From Asanoa hainanensis (lineage in GTDB: Bacteria; Actinomycetota; Actinomycetes; Mycobacteriales; Micromonosporaceae), in the NCBI RefSeq assembly GCF_900188485.1, contig NZ_FZPH01000011.1, positions 62,001 to 126,000 on the forward strand: a stretch of 64,000 nt of DNA, read 5' to 3'. The translations under genes were made by a program, and so were the position numbers. This document shows positions 31,622 to 39,527 of the stretch, in pieces. Each line of letters opens with the position of its first letter. Position 1 is the first letter of the stretch. The notes under the pieces are model-generated. The model was not told the DNA's origin. It searched no databases and saw only the letters and a program-made list of their open reading frames with translations.

Positions 31622-32488
31622 GTGGGCGACATCAAGGTCGGCACGGCCTCGTGGACCGACAAGACGCTCCTGGAGTCCGGGTGGTATCCGCCGGGCTCGG
31701 ACACCCCTGAGAAGCGGCTGGGTTACTACGCGGGGAAGTTTCCGCTGGTCGAGGTCGACGCGACCTATTACGCTCCGCCGGCCGAGCAGACCGCGGCGTT
31801 GTGGGCGGCGCGCACTCCTGCGGGTTTTACGTTCAATGTCAAGGCGTACAGCCTCCTGACCGGTCATCCGACCAAGGTCAGCTCGATCTTCAAGGACCTG
31901 CGGCCCGAGACCGACAAGACCAACGTCTACCCCAAGGACCTCGAGCCGCAGGCGTACGAGGAGGTCTGGGCCCGATTCCTGTCGGCGCTGGACCCGCTCG
32001 TGTCAGCGGGCAAGCTCGGCGCGCTGCTGTTCCAGTTCCCGCCGTGGTTCGGCATCCGGCGGTCCAACAAGAACTTCCTGATCGAGGTCCGCGACCGGGT
32101 CAAGCCCCTGCGGCCGGTGTTCGAGTTCCGCAACGCGTCGTGGTTCGAGGGCGACAACCGGGCGGAGACGCTGGAGTTCCTGCGCCAGCACCATCTGCCG
32201 TACGTCGCCGTCGACATGCCACAGGGCCACCGCTCCTCCGTCCCGCCGATCCTGGAGGCCACCGCGGAGCTGGCGGTGATGCGCTTCCACGGGCACAGTG
32301 CCAAGTGGACGAGCAAGAACATCTACGAGAAGTTCGGGTACGAGTACTCGAAGCGCGAGATGGCGCAATGGGCCCCGAAGCTGCGGCGCCTGGCCGCTGA
32401 CGCCGACGAGACCCACGTGCTGATGAACAACTGCTACAGCGACTACGCGCAGCGCAACGCCCAGGAGCTGGTGGACCTGCTGTCCTAG
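31622..32488 (+). CDS. DUF72 family protein (second copy, distinct branch)
   Basis: This 288-residue protein starts at a GTG with MGDIKVGTASWTDKTLLESG. It shares the DUF72 plan (VEVDATYYAPPAEQ, FTFNVKAYSLLTGHPT, FQFPPWF, FEFRNASWFEG, LMNNCYSDYAQRNAQELVDL) but is only distantly similar to the copy at 26884. The function is unknown. It starts 10 bp after the TraR/DksA gene. Its stop shares CTAG with the converging winged-helix gene. Confidence 0.87.
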   Translation: MGDIKVGTASWTDKTLLESGWYPPGSDTPEKRLGYYAGKFPLVEVDATYYAPPAEQTAALWAARTPAGFTFNVKAYSLLTGHPTKVSSIFKDLRPETDKTNVYPKDLEPQAYEEVWARFLSALDPLVSAGKLGALLFQFPPWFGIRRSNKNFLIEVRDRVKPLRPVFEFRNASWFEGDNRAETLEFLRQHHLPYVAVDMPQGHRSSVPPILEATAELAVMRFHGHSAKWTSKNIYEKFGYEYSKREMAQWAPKLRRLAADADETHVLMNNCYSDYAQRNAQELVDLLS

Positions 32489-32811
32489 TCGGCCACCACG
32501 GTGATCGGAGCCTCGTCCTCCAGCCGGTAGCCGACGCCGTAGATGGTGCGCACCACCGGGGTGACCAGCTTGCCGCGCAACCGTCTGATGTGGACGTCGA
32601 CCGAGCGGGGGCCCGCGATCGCGTAGCCCCAGACGCTGCGCAGCAGGTGGTCGCGGGTGAAGACCCGGCGAGGGTGGCGCGCGAGGAAGACCAGCAGGTC
32701 GAACTCGAGCCGGGTCAGGGGCACCTCGCGGCCGCCGCGGATCACCTGCCGCGCCGCGACATCGATCCAGACCTCGGGTGCCGTCCGCTGGCTCGGGATT
32801 GCCACGGTCAT
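32485..32811 (-). CDS. Stand-alone OmpR/PhoB-type winged-helix protein
   Basis: This 108-residue protein is just the DNA-binding half of a response regulator: VWIDVAARQVIRGGREVPLT, RLEFDLLVFLARHPRRVFTR, RDHLLRSVWGYAIAGPRSVD and VHIRRLRGKLVTPVVRTIYG then VGYRLE. No receiver domain is encoded next to it. It is last in a cysteine dioxygenase-rhodanese operon with ATGA overlap, so it may regulate that operon or respond to sulfur state by another route. Confidence 0.83.
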   Translation of the reverse strand: MTVAIPSQRTAPEVWIDVAARQVIRGGREVPLTRLEFDLLVFLARHPRRVFTRDHLLRSVWGYAIAGPRSVDVHIRRLRGKLVTPVVRTIYGVGYRLEDEAPITVVAD

Positions 32812-33248
32812 GGTTCCTCCCTGGGGTGTGCGCCGACGAGCTGGGGGGTGGGCCGGGTCGGTGCGCCGGGTTGCAGGACGGGCAGACCGGCCGCGAGCCA
32901 GGCGAGGAAGCCGCCGGCGAGGTCGGTCGCCCGGTGCAGGCCGAGGTCCTGCAACGAGGCGGCGGCCAGCGAGGACGAGTAGCCCTGCTGACAGAACAGG
33001 ATGTAGTGCGTGTCGTACGAGTCGGCGATCGGCAGCCGCGCGTCGCACCGCGGGTCGAGGCGCCACTCCAGCACGTTGCGGTCGATGACCAGCGCGCCGG
33101 GGATCGTGCCGGTCGCCTCGCGCTGCCCGACCGGGCGGGTGTCGACGAGCACGGCGCCGGAGCGGGCGGCCACGTGGGCGGGCTCCGGGTCGAGCCGGTT
33201 CAGTCGTTCGCGTGCCGCTTCCAGGATGTCGTCGATCGAACGGCTCAC
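32808..33248 (-). CDS. Rhodanese-like sulfurtransferase
   Basis: This 146-residue single-domain rhodanese has VLVDTRPVGQREATGTIPGA, the active-site loop ILFCQQGYSSSLAAASLQDL with Cys, and ATDLAGGFLAWLAAGLPV. It passes sulfane sulfur between thiols. Gene overlaps of 4 bp on both sides (GTGA and ATGA) place it between cysteine dioxygenase and a winged-helix protein, so persulfide or cysteine-sulfur handling is likely. The C-terminal 15 residues are a Pro-rich tail. Confidence 0.86.
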   Translation of the reverse strand: MSRSIDDILEAARERLNRLDPEPAHVAARSGAVLVDTRPVGQREATGTIPGALVIDRNVLEWRLDPRCDARLPIADSYDTHYILFCQQGYSSSLAAASLQDLGLHRATDLAGGFLAWLAAGLPVLQPGAPTRPTPQLVGAHPREEP

Positions 33249-33706
33249 CAGGCCACCCCCGCGCGTGCCACGTCGGCGACCCGCAGGACGCCGTCGTCGG
33301 TCAGGTCATATCGGGTCATGCTACGCAGTTCCGGCGCGTAGCAGTGGACGCTGATCGCCGGGTCGGGGCCGAGGTTGCTGACGCGGTGCACGTAGTGCGG
33401 GCCGAACCGACGGCCGGCGCCGGGCGCGAGCGGCCGGGCGCGCAGCGCGCCGCGGCTGACGGTCTCCTCGGTCAGGGTGCCGGAGACGACGGTGAAGCCG
33501 CCGCTCGCGCCGCCGTGGTCGTGCAGGTCGGTGTGCTGGCCGGGCAGCCAGGTGAGCAGCCAGACCTCGTGCTCCGGCGTGGCGGCGATCCGGTGGTACC
33601 ACCGCTCGTCGGGGTCGAATCGAGGAGCGACCGACCAGGCGGCCGGGTCGCCGGCGAACCGCCGGGCGACGCTGAGCAGGTCAGAGGACAGGAACATGGT
33701 GGACAC
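33245..33706 (-). CDS. Cysteine dioxygenase-type cupin
   Basis: This 153-residue cupin has the iron ligands of thiol dioxygenases in HTDLHDHGGASGGFTVVSG (HxH) and GPHYVHRVSN (third His). WYHRIAATPEHEVWLLTWLP precedes them. Cysteine dioxygenase oxidises cysteine to cysteine sulfinate with O2. The start is the ATG at 33697 (MFLSSDLLSVARRFAG) or at 33706. It is the first gene of an overlapping three-gene operon with rhodanese and a winged-helix protein. Confidence 0.85.
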   Translation of the reverse strand: MSTMFLSSDLLSVARRFAGDPAAWSVAPRFDPDERWYHRIAATPEHEVWLLTWLPGQHTDLHDHGGASGGFTVVSGTLTEETVSRGALRARPLAPGAGRRFGPHYVHRVSNLGPDPAISVHCYAPELRSMTRYDLTDDGVLRVADVARAGVAW

Positions 33707-33742
33707 GATAACCCACTAAGCCTACTGAGTTAGTAGGTTATC
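33707..33742. promoter_or_regulatory. Nested dyad upstream of the cysteine dioxygenase operon
   Basis: GATAACC (33707-33713) pairs with GGTTATC (33736-33742), and inside it CCTACT (33721-33726) pairs with AGTAGG (33732-33737). The element touches the dioxygenase start. The ACTAAC-TnAGTAGG look recalls Rrf2-type (sulfur/Fe-S regulator) sites, which is inference. It may also act as terminator of the upstream GntR gene. Confidence 0.5.
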
Positions 33743-33762
33743 CCGGGTTGTGGGACGCCGGT

Positions 33763-34005
33763 TCAGGAGCGGACGTACCGCCCCTTGCCCGGGACACCGC
33801 GGATCAGGCCGCGGTCCTCCAGGGTTGTGGTGACCCGGTGGATCGTGGAGATGCTGACGCTGTAGTCGGCGGCGAGGCGCACGGTCGAGGGCAGCTTCTC
33901 GCCGGGCGCGAGCTCGCCGCTCTCGATCCGGCGGACGAGGTCGTCGAGAATATGGCGATATGAAGTGGTGGGTTCCACGATGGAGCTCGCTTTCCGGTTG
34001 GCCAC
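33763..34005 (-). CDS. Minimal GntR-type winged-helix protein
   Basis: This 80-residue protein is only the GntR DNA-binding domain: YRHILDDLVRRIESGELAPG, EKLPSTVRLAADYSVSISTI and HRVTTTLEDRGLIRGVPGKG. There is no effector domain, as in some YtrA-like or plasmid-transfer (KorSA-like) repressors that are also short. A perfect palindrome lies 35 bp upstream. Its start is the ATG at 34005. Confidence 0.82.
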   Translation of the reverse strand: MANRKASSIVEPTTSYRHILDDLVRRIESGELAPGEKLPSTVRLAADYSVSISTIHRVTTTLEDRGLIRGVPGKGRYVRS

Positions 34006-34039
34006 CGCGAGTCCACCACATCGAGGCTTGTCATGTCAT

Positions 34040-34053
34040 CTTGTTGCAACAAG
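34040..34053. promoter_or_regulatory. Perfect 14-bp palindrome upstream of the GntR gene
   Basis: CTTGTTGCAACAAG is a perfect palindrome 35 bp upstream of the GntR start. It is the clearest dyad in the 270-bp gap between this gene and the Ser/Thr kinase, so it is a good candidate for autoregulation. Several GTTGA/GTTGG motifs follow to 34095. Confidence 0.5.
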
Positions 34054-34275
34054 TTGAGATTGGACGTTGACCAGATGGAACCAGTTGGAATAAGTTGACG
34101 CATGGAACGCGGCGGCTCGCTTCCGGGTTGGCGCCTTAGGCGAACCCGCCCGCGATCCACAGCGGACCGCCGGCTGGGCAGCTCGGCGCCCGCACCCTGC
34201 CGGCCGGCGACCCCCATCACCGGCCGGCAGGTCCGCCATCCCACGCTCTCGGCCCCAGCGCTGATCGCGCGTCAC

Positions 34276-35790
34276 TCACACCGTGGCTGGCGGAAGGCGG
34301 TCAACCGCACGGGAGATGGCGGCATAGCCCGTCTCCGTCAGTTTGTCCTGGCGGCGGAGATCTGCCAGCCGGGTCCGCAGCTCACCGATCTTCCTGGGGG
34401 CGTCCGGGGCGTCGCGATCCAGCCGGTCTGCGATGTCGTCGACCCGTTTGTGGAGGTCCGCCGCCTCCTTGGCCTTGAGCTGGCTGGCATCCACCTGGGC
34501 GTCGATGGTCCGCCGCAGGTCGGTGACCGGATCCACCGCGACAGCGGGCGGGGACGTCCGTGTCGGCCGCGGTTTGGTGGGAGACGGCGGGGCAGCCGGT
34601 GCTGTGGTCGTCCGTGTCGACCGCGAAGGGGTGGGAGATCGCAAGGCGCTCGTGTGTCCCGGCACCGGCGCGGACGCGGGTGCGGCCGACGCGGCCGGCG
34701 GCGCGGCGACCCTGTCCGGGCCGCCGTCGCGGGTGGCGGCGAGCAACGACGCCAGGGCGATTGCCGCCACCGCTCCGGCGGCCACGCCCGCGATGCCCCA
34801 GGCCCGCCGGCGGCGCCGCCGCGCGGGAGGGCCGGCGAGAGGTGCCGGCGCGTCGTCGGCCACCGGGGCCAACCCCGCGGCGCCCGGACGGCCGTCCGAC
34901 GGCGAAGCTGCCGGTTCGTCGAACAACCGAGCCGGCAGGGCACCGCTCGGCCGGACGTCCGGCGCCGAGGTCGCCGGTTCGCCGGCCAACCGGGCCAGTA
35001 CGGCGTCGGCGTCGCTCGGCCGGGCGTCCGGCGACTTCGCCAGCAGCTCGTCGACCAGGCGCGCGAGGGCCGCCGGCACGTCGGGGCGCGCCGTTCGTAC
35101 GTCGGGCGGTGACTGGGTGACGTGCTGGTGCACCACGGACAGCGGGGTCACTCCCACGAACGGCGGCGCGCCGGTAAGCATGGCGTGGATGGTGCAGCCC
35201 AGCCCGTAGAGGTCCGTCCGCGCGTCGACCGGATCGCCGTTGACCTGCTCCGGCGACATGTAGCTGGTCGAGCCCATCGCGATCGCGGTGCTCGTCAGGC
35301 GGGCCTGGCCCGACACGTGCTGCAGGTGGGCGATGCCGAAGTCGCAGATCTTCACGACGCCCGCGTGCGTCCGGACGAGATTCGCCGGCTTGACGTCGCG
35401 GTGGACGACCCCGGCGGCGTGCGCGGCGGACAGGCCCGCACAGGCCTGGGCGGCGACCGCCGTGGCCTCGGCGACCGGCAGCGGCCCGTCACCGATGACC
35501 GCGGCCAGGCTGCGGCCTTCCACGAACTCCATGACCAGGTAGGAGTCGCCGTCGTCGGTTCCGAAGTCGAAGACCGCCACGATGTTCGGGTGGTTGAGCC
35601 GGGCCACGGTGCGGGCCTCGCGGTCGAACCGCTCGATCACCGTCGGGTCGGTCAACGCGGAAACCGAGACGAGCTTGACGGCCACCGCCCGGTCGAGCCG
35701 CAGGTCACGGGCCCGCCAGACGACGCCCATGCCGCCGCGGGCCACCACCTCCTCGAGCTCGTACCGGTCGGCCAGGCGCCGTCCAGCCAT
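34276..35790 (-). CDS. Transmembrane Ser/Thr protein kinase
   Basis: This 504-residue kinase has the Gly loop (VARGGMGVVWRARDLRLD), Lys in VAVKLVSVSAL, catalytic VVHRDVKPANL, DFG in KICDFGIAHL and GSTSYMSPEQVNG. One membrane helix (AWGIAGVAAGAVAAIALASL) follows a Pro/Ala-rich juxtamembrane. The outer part is Pro/Thr-rich and ends in a helical domain (DLRRTIDAQVDASQLKAKEA) resembling FIMAH domains rather than the PASTA repeats of PknB. The ligand is unknown. Confidence 0.9.
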   Translation of the reverse strand: MAGRRLADRYELEEVVARGGMGVVWRARDLRLDRAVAVKLVSVSALTDPTVIERFDREARTVARLNHPNIVAVFDFGTDDGDSYLVMEFVEGRSLAAVIGDGPLPVAEATAVAAQACAGLSAAHAAGVVHRDVKPANLVRTHAGVVKICDFGIAHLQHVSGQARLTSTAIAMGSTSYMSPEQVNGDPVDARTDLYGLGCTIHAMLTGAPPFVGVTPLSVVHQHVTQSPPDVRTARPDVPAALARLVDELLAKSPDARPSDADAVLARLAGEPATSAPDVRPSGALPARLFDEPAASPSDGRPGAAGLAPVADDAPAPLAGPPARRRRRRAWGIAGVAAGAVAAIALASLLAATRDGGPDRVAAPPAASAAPASAPVPGHTSALRSPTPSRSTRTTTAPAAPPSPTKPRPTRTSPPAVAVDPVTDLRRTIDAQVDASQLKAKEAADLHKRVDDIADRLDRDAPDAPRKIGELRTRLADLRRQDKLTETGYAAISRAVDRLPPATV

Positions 35791-35813
35791 CGACGTCCCT
35801 TCCGGGGCAAATA

Positions 35814-35829
35814 GTTGCGATCACGCAAC
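35814..35829. promoter_or_regulatory. Dyad upstream of the Ser/Thr kinase gene
   Basis: GTTGCG (35814-35819) and CGCAAC (35824-35829) form a perfect 6-bp inverted repeat around 4 bp, 24 bp upstream of the kinase start. It is a candidate operator. Confidence 0.4.
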
Positions 35830-35865
35830 CATAGTTCACGCGCGTCGATGGCGCTCGGGGCCGCA

Positions 35866-35902
35866 CTGTCCTGGGCCGGGTCGTGATCCCGGCCCAGGAC
35901 AG
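35866..35902 (-). terminator. Terminator of the pyrimidine catabolism operon
   Basis: CTGTCCTGGGCCGGG (35866-35880) and CCCGGCCCAGGACAG (35888-35902) form a perfect 15-bp stem with a 7-nt loop, 7 bp past the stop of the last operon gene. It is the strongest hairpin in the window. Confidence 0.85.
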
Positions 35903-35909
35903 GCGAGGG

Positions 35910-37046
35910 TCAGGCGCCGCCCTCGGTGAGGGTGACCGTCTTCGGGGTGAAGCCGGCGCCGTTGACGTCGACGCCCTGCGACTTCAGGGTGTCCAGGGCC
36001 TTCTGGACGTAGTCGTTCGTGTAGGCCAGGCCCTCCGGTGCCTTGGTGAGGACCGTCTGGCCGTCCGCGTTCTTCGTGGTCATCGACAGGTCGACCGTGG
36101 CCTTCCAGGCCGCCTCGTCGATCATGCCGGCGCCGGACGGGGCCGGCCAGACCAGTTTGTTGACCTCGTTTACCTGCCAGAGTTGGTGGCTCGCGCCGAG
36201 CTTCGAGCCGCGCTTGACCACCAGGTCGCGGCAGGCCTCGGGGTTGTCCCGGCAGTACGCCCAGCCCTTGATCGACGCGGCCAGGAACTTCGTCGCGGTG
36301 TCCTGGTAGGACGCGTCGGACTCCAGCTTCGACGTGTTGGCCCAGACGGCGTCCTGGAGCATCGCGGTGCCGACCGAGTTCCAGTCGAGCACCGTGAACG
36401 CCGACGGGTCGTAGAGCTTGCCCGTCGCCGGGTCCTTCGCCTCCAGGAGCTGCGCGTACTCGTTGTAGCTCATCGCCTGGGCCGCGTCGATGTCCTTGCG
36501 CAGCAGCCCTTGCATGTCGAACTGCTGCTGCACCAGCGTGACGTCCTTGCCGGGGTCGAGCCCGGCCTTGGTCATCGCCGCGAACAGCTCGAACTCGTTG
36601 CCGAAGCCCCAGTTGCCGACCTTCTTGCCCCGCAGATCAGCTGGCTTTGTGATGTGCGCGGAGGCGAAGGAGACCTGGTACGTGCCCGAGCGCTGGAAGA
36701 TCTGGCCGATGTTGGTGATCCCGGCGCCCTGCTCGCGGGAGGCCAGCGCCTTGGGCACCCACGCGATCGCGAAGTCGGCCTGGCCCTGGGCCAGCACGGT
36801 CTGCGGGACGATGTCGACGCCGCCTTCGAGGATCTCGACGTCGAGGCCTTGCTCCTTGTAGAAACCCTGGTCGGCCGCGGCGATGTAGCCGGCGAACTGG
36901 CCCTGCACGAACCACTGGAGTTGGAGCTTGACGCTCTTGGTGCCACCGCTGCCCGAAGAAGCAGCGGGCTCGTCGGCCGTGCCGCACGCGGTAAGCACCA
37001 GGGTGGACAAAGCCAGAATCGCAAGGGCGGTTCTCGTACGCTTCAC
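35910..37046 (-). CDS. ABC transporter substrate-binding lipoprotein (NMT1/ThiY-like)
   Basis: This 378-residue lipoprotein has the signal MKRTRTALAILALSTLVLTA with lipobox LTAC-G. The mature part has the NMT1/SsuA/ThiY fold: LQLQWFVQGQFAGYIAAADQ, FYKEQGLDVEILEGGVDIVP and LRGKKVGNWGFGNEFELFAA. WFVQGQFAGY resembles binders of pyrimidine-like or riboflavin-like bases. The GTG at 37046 follows GGAGG. It closes the operon and, with two permeases and an ATPase, probably imports pyrimidines or hydantoins. Confidence 0.87.
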   Translation of the reverse strand: MKRTRTALAILALSTLVLTACGTADEPAASSGSGGTKSVKLQLQWFVQGQFAGYIAAADQGFYKEQGLDVEILEGGVDIVPQTVLAQGQADFAIAWVPKALASREQGAGITNIGQIFQRSGTYQVSFASAHITKPADLRGKKVGNWGFGNEFELFAAMTKAGLDPGKDVTLVQQQFDMQGLLRKDIDAAQAMSYNEYAQLLEAKDPATGKLYDPSAFTVLDWNSVGTAMLQDAVWANTSKLESDASYQDTATKFLAASIKGWAYCRDNPEACRDLVVKRGSKLGASHQLWQVNEVNKLVWPAPSGAGMIDEAAWKATVDLSMTTKNADGQTVLTKAPEGLAYTNDYVQKALDTLKSQGVDVNGAGFTPKTVTLTEGGA

Positions 37047-37066
37047 AATGGTCCTCCGGTATGTGT

Positions 37067-37891
37067 CTAGACCCTCCGCCACGGCATAACGAGCCGTTCG
37101 AGGAGAAGGGCCACCAGGTAGAAGACGAGACCCAGCACGCACGCCCCGAGCACGAAGGCCCAGGCACGGGGGTACGCGGTGTTGGCCGCCGCCGAGGTGA
37201 TCCGGGAGCCCAGGCCGTTCTGCAGCCCGCCGAAGTACTCCGCGACCACCGCCGCGATCACCGCCAGGGAGGACGCCTGGCGCAGACCGGTGAAGACGAA
37301 CGGCAGGGCGGCGGGGAGGCGGACGAGCCGGGTGACGGTCCAGCCGCTCGCGGCGTAACTGGCCATCAGGTCCCGGTGGATCGGGTCCACCTCGCGCAGC
37401 CCGCGTAACGCGTTGACGAACACGGGAAAGAACACCACTATCGCGACCACCAGGCGTCGGGGCACGCTGCTGGTCGAGTCGAACATGTTGTTGAGGATGG
37501 GTGCCAGGGCGATGATCGGCAGCGCGTTCAGCGCCGCCGCCACCGGGATGGATACCTCGCCGAGGAAGGCGAAGCGGGCCGCGACCATGGCCGCGAGCAG
37601 CCCGACGGCCGCGCCGACGAGCAAACCGATCAGGGCGTTCTCGCCGCTGGCCAGGCCGGTGCGCCAGACCACCTCGCGGCTCTGCCAGAACTGCTCGCCG
37701 ATCGCCGACGGGGCCGGGAGCACGTAGGGCGCTACCCGGCCGACCTTGACGACGGTCTCCCAGAGCAGCAGCCCCGCGACACCGACCACCAGCGGCGGCA
37801 CGACCGCCAACCACGGGCCCCCGCGGCGCCGGCGGGTGACGACCGGCGCGGTGGGGTCGGCCGCGACCACCGGGTCGACGGCCGTGGTCAT
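37067..37891 (-). CDS. ABC transporter permease (SsuC/TauC-like)
   Basis: This 274-residue protein has about six membrane segments (AVVPPLVVGVAGLLLWETVV, PVAAALNALPIIALAPILNN) and the permease EAA-type loop around LMASYAASGWTVTRLVRLPA with PFVFTGLRQASSLAVIAAVV. It forms the membrane channel with the second permease at 38670. It overlaps the ATPase gene by ATGA. Confidence 0.88.
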   Translation of the reverse strand: MTTAVDPVVAADPTAPVVTRRRRGGPWLAVVPPLVVGVAGLLLWETVVKVGRVAPYVLPAPSAIGEQFWQSREVVWRTGLASGENALIGLLVGAAVGLLAAMVAARFAFLGEVSIPVAAALNALPIIALAPILNNMFDSTSSVPRRLVVAIVVFFPVFVNALRGLREVDPIHRDLMASYAASGWTVTRLVRLPAALPFVFTGLRQASSLAVIAAVVAEYFGGLQNGLGSRITSAAANTAYPRAWAFVLGACVLGLVFYLVALLLERLVMPWRRV

Positions 37892-38673
37892 GACGTCGCG
37901 CCGGCGGGCACGGCGTCGCCGCGCAGGGCGCGCCGGACCTTGGTGATGCCGGTGAAGAAGCCCGGCGACTGCCGGGTCGCCTCGCCGCGGGGGCCGAGGT
38001 CGACCGGGACGACCTCGGTGATCCGGCCCGGCCGCGCCGACATCACCACGACCCGGTCGGAGAGGTAGACGGCCTCGGGGATCGAGTGGGTCACGAAGAT
38101 CGTGCTGGTGCCGGTGCTGGCGCAGATTCGCAGGAGCTCGTCCTGGAGCCGTTCGCGGGTCATCTCGTCGAGGGCGCCGAACGGCTCGTCCATCAACAGC
38201 AGCGGCGGATGCACGGCCAGCGCCCGGGCGATCGCGACGCGCTGCTGCATGCCGCCCGAGAGCTGCGCCGGATAATGCGAAGCGAACTCGCCCAGCCCGA
38301 CCAGGTCGAGCATCTCGCGGGCCCGTTCGCGCCGCTCACGCTTGGAAGTGCCGCGCAGCTCCAGCGGAAGCTCGACGTTGCGCTGCACCGTGCGCCACTC
38401 GAACAGGCCGGCCTGCTGGAAGGCGATCCCGTATTCCTGGTCGGCGCGGGCGGTGTGAGCCGGCTTGCCGGCCACGGTGACCGTGCCCGTGGACGGCTGG
38501 ATGAGGTCGCCGACGAGCCGGAGCAACGTGGACTTGCCGCACCCGGACGGCCCGATCAGCGTGACGAACTCGCCCTGCTCGACCGTCAGGTCGACACCGG
38601 TCAACGCGGTGACCTCGTCGGGCCGGCCGGCGTTGAACACCTTGGACACACTTTCAAGGACAACGGCAGTCAT
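37888..38673 (-). CDS. ABC transporter ATP-binding protein (SsuB/TauB-like)
   Basis: This 261-residue ATPase has Walker A LIGPSGCGKSTLLRLVGDLI, Q-loop IAFQQAGLFEWRTV, signature LSGGMQQRVAIARALA, Walker B LLLMDEPFGALDEMTRERLQ and H-loop IFVTHSIPEAVYLSDRVVVM. It drives import with the two flanking permeases. The ATG at 38673 overlaps the upstream permease stop by ATGA. The long open frame upstream is spurious. Confidence 0.9.
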   Translation of the reverse strand: MTAVVLESVSKVFNAGRPDEVTALTGVDLTVEQGEFVTLIGPSGCGKSTLLRLVGDLIQPSTGTVTVAGKPAHTARADQEYGIAFQQAGLFEWRTVQRNVELPLELRGTSKRERRERAREMLDLVGLGEFASHYPAQLSGGMQQRVAIARALAVHPPLLLMDEPFGALDEMTRERLQDELLRICASTGTSTIFVTHSIPEAVYLSDRVVVMSARPGRITEVVPVDLGPRGEATRQSPGFFTGITKVRRALRGDAVPAGATS

Positions 38674-39527
38674 GCCCGCACCCTCCGCCGGCGGAGCAGG
38701 AACTCGCTGAACCCGATGACCGCGGCGACCGCGAGCCCGAGGGCCGCGGCGCCGATCATCGCCGTGAAGACCTTGGCGGGATCCGTGGTGGCCTCCCGGG
38801 AGTATTCGATCACCAATCGACCGACACCACCACGGGTGCCCGTGGAAATCTCGCCGACCACGGCTCCGACGACGGCCGCGGCGGCAGCGAGGCGCAGCGC
38901 GGGGAACAGGTACGGGGTCGACGCCGGCAGGCGGAGCTTGACCAGCGTCTGCCACCACCCGGCGGCGTAGCTGCGCATCAGCTCCTCGGCGATCGGCGCC
39001 GGCGACTGGAGACCGCGCAGCATGCCGACGGCGACCGGGAAGAACGCCAGGTACATCGCGATCACGGTGACGGACATCCAGGGCTGCCACGGGTACGAGC
39101 CGATCGAGAGCCGGCCGCCCCAGCCCGCGATGACCGGCGCGAGCGCGATCAGGGGCACGGTCTGCGAGAGGATCACGTACGGGAGCAGCCCGCGCTCGAC
39201 GATCCGCAGCCGCTGCATCAGCACGGCGAGCAGCAGCCCGACGAGGCCGCCGAGCACGAACCCGAGGGCGACGCTGCGCAGCGTGAACAGGCACGCCTGG
39301 AGCACCACGAGCCAGATCGGGTCGCCGCCCGACAGCTCGGGGTCAGCGAACCGGGACAGGATCGTCGCGATGTGGGGCATGGCGGCGTCGTCGGTGCGCG
39401 GCAGCACCCGCGCGCCGGCGAGCGACAGCCCATCGGCCGGCCCGACCGCCTTGTAGCCCTCCCAGAGCAGCACACCCACCACCACGGCACCCAGCGCGCC
39501 GAGGACGAGCCGCCCCCGGCGGTTCAT
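38670..39527 (-). CDS. ABC transporter permease (SsuC/TauC-like), second subunit
   Basis: This 285-residue protein has about six membrane segments, starting with LVLGALGAVVVGVLLWEGYK. The coupling loop near SYAAGWWQTLVKLRLPASTP and YLFPALRLAAAAAVVGAVVG fits this permease family. The two permeases differ enough to form a heterodimer. It overlaps the LLM oxidoreductase stop by ATGA. Confidence 0.87.
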   Translation of the reverse strand: MNRRGRLVLGALGAVVVGVLLWEGYKAVGPADGLSLAGARVLPRTDDAAMPHIATILSRFADPELSGGDPIWLVVLQACLFTLRSVALGFVLGGLVGLLLAVLMQRLRIVERGLLPYVILSQTVPLIALAPVIAGWGGRLSIGSYPWQPWMSVTVIAMYLAFFPVAVGMLRGLQSPAPIAEELMRSYAAGWWQTLVKLRLPASTPYLFPALRLAAAAAVVGAVVGEISTGTRGGVGRLVIEYSREATTDPAKVFTAMIGAAALGLAVAAVIGFSEFLLRRRRVRA

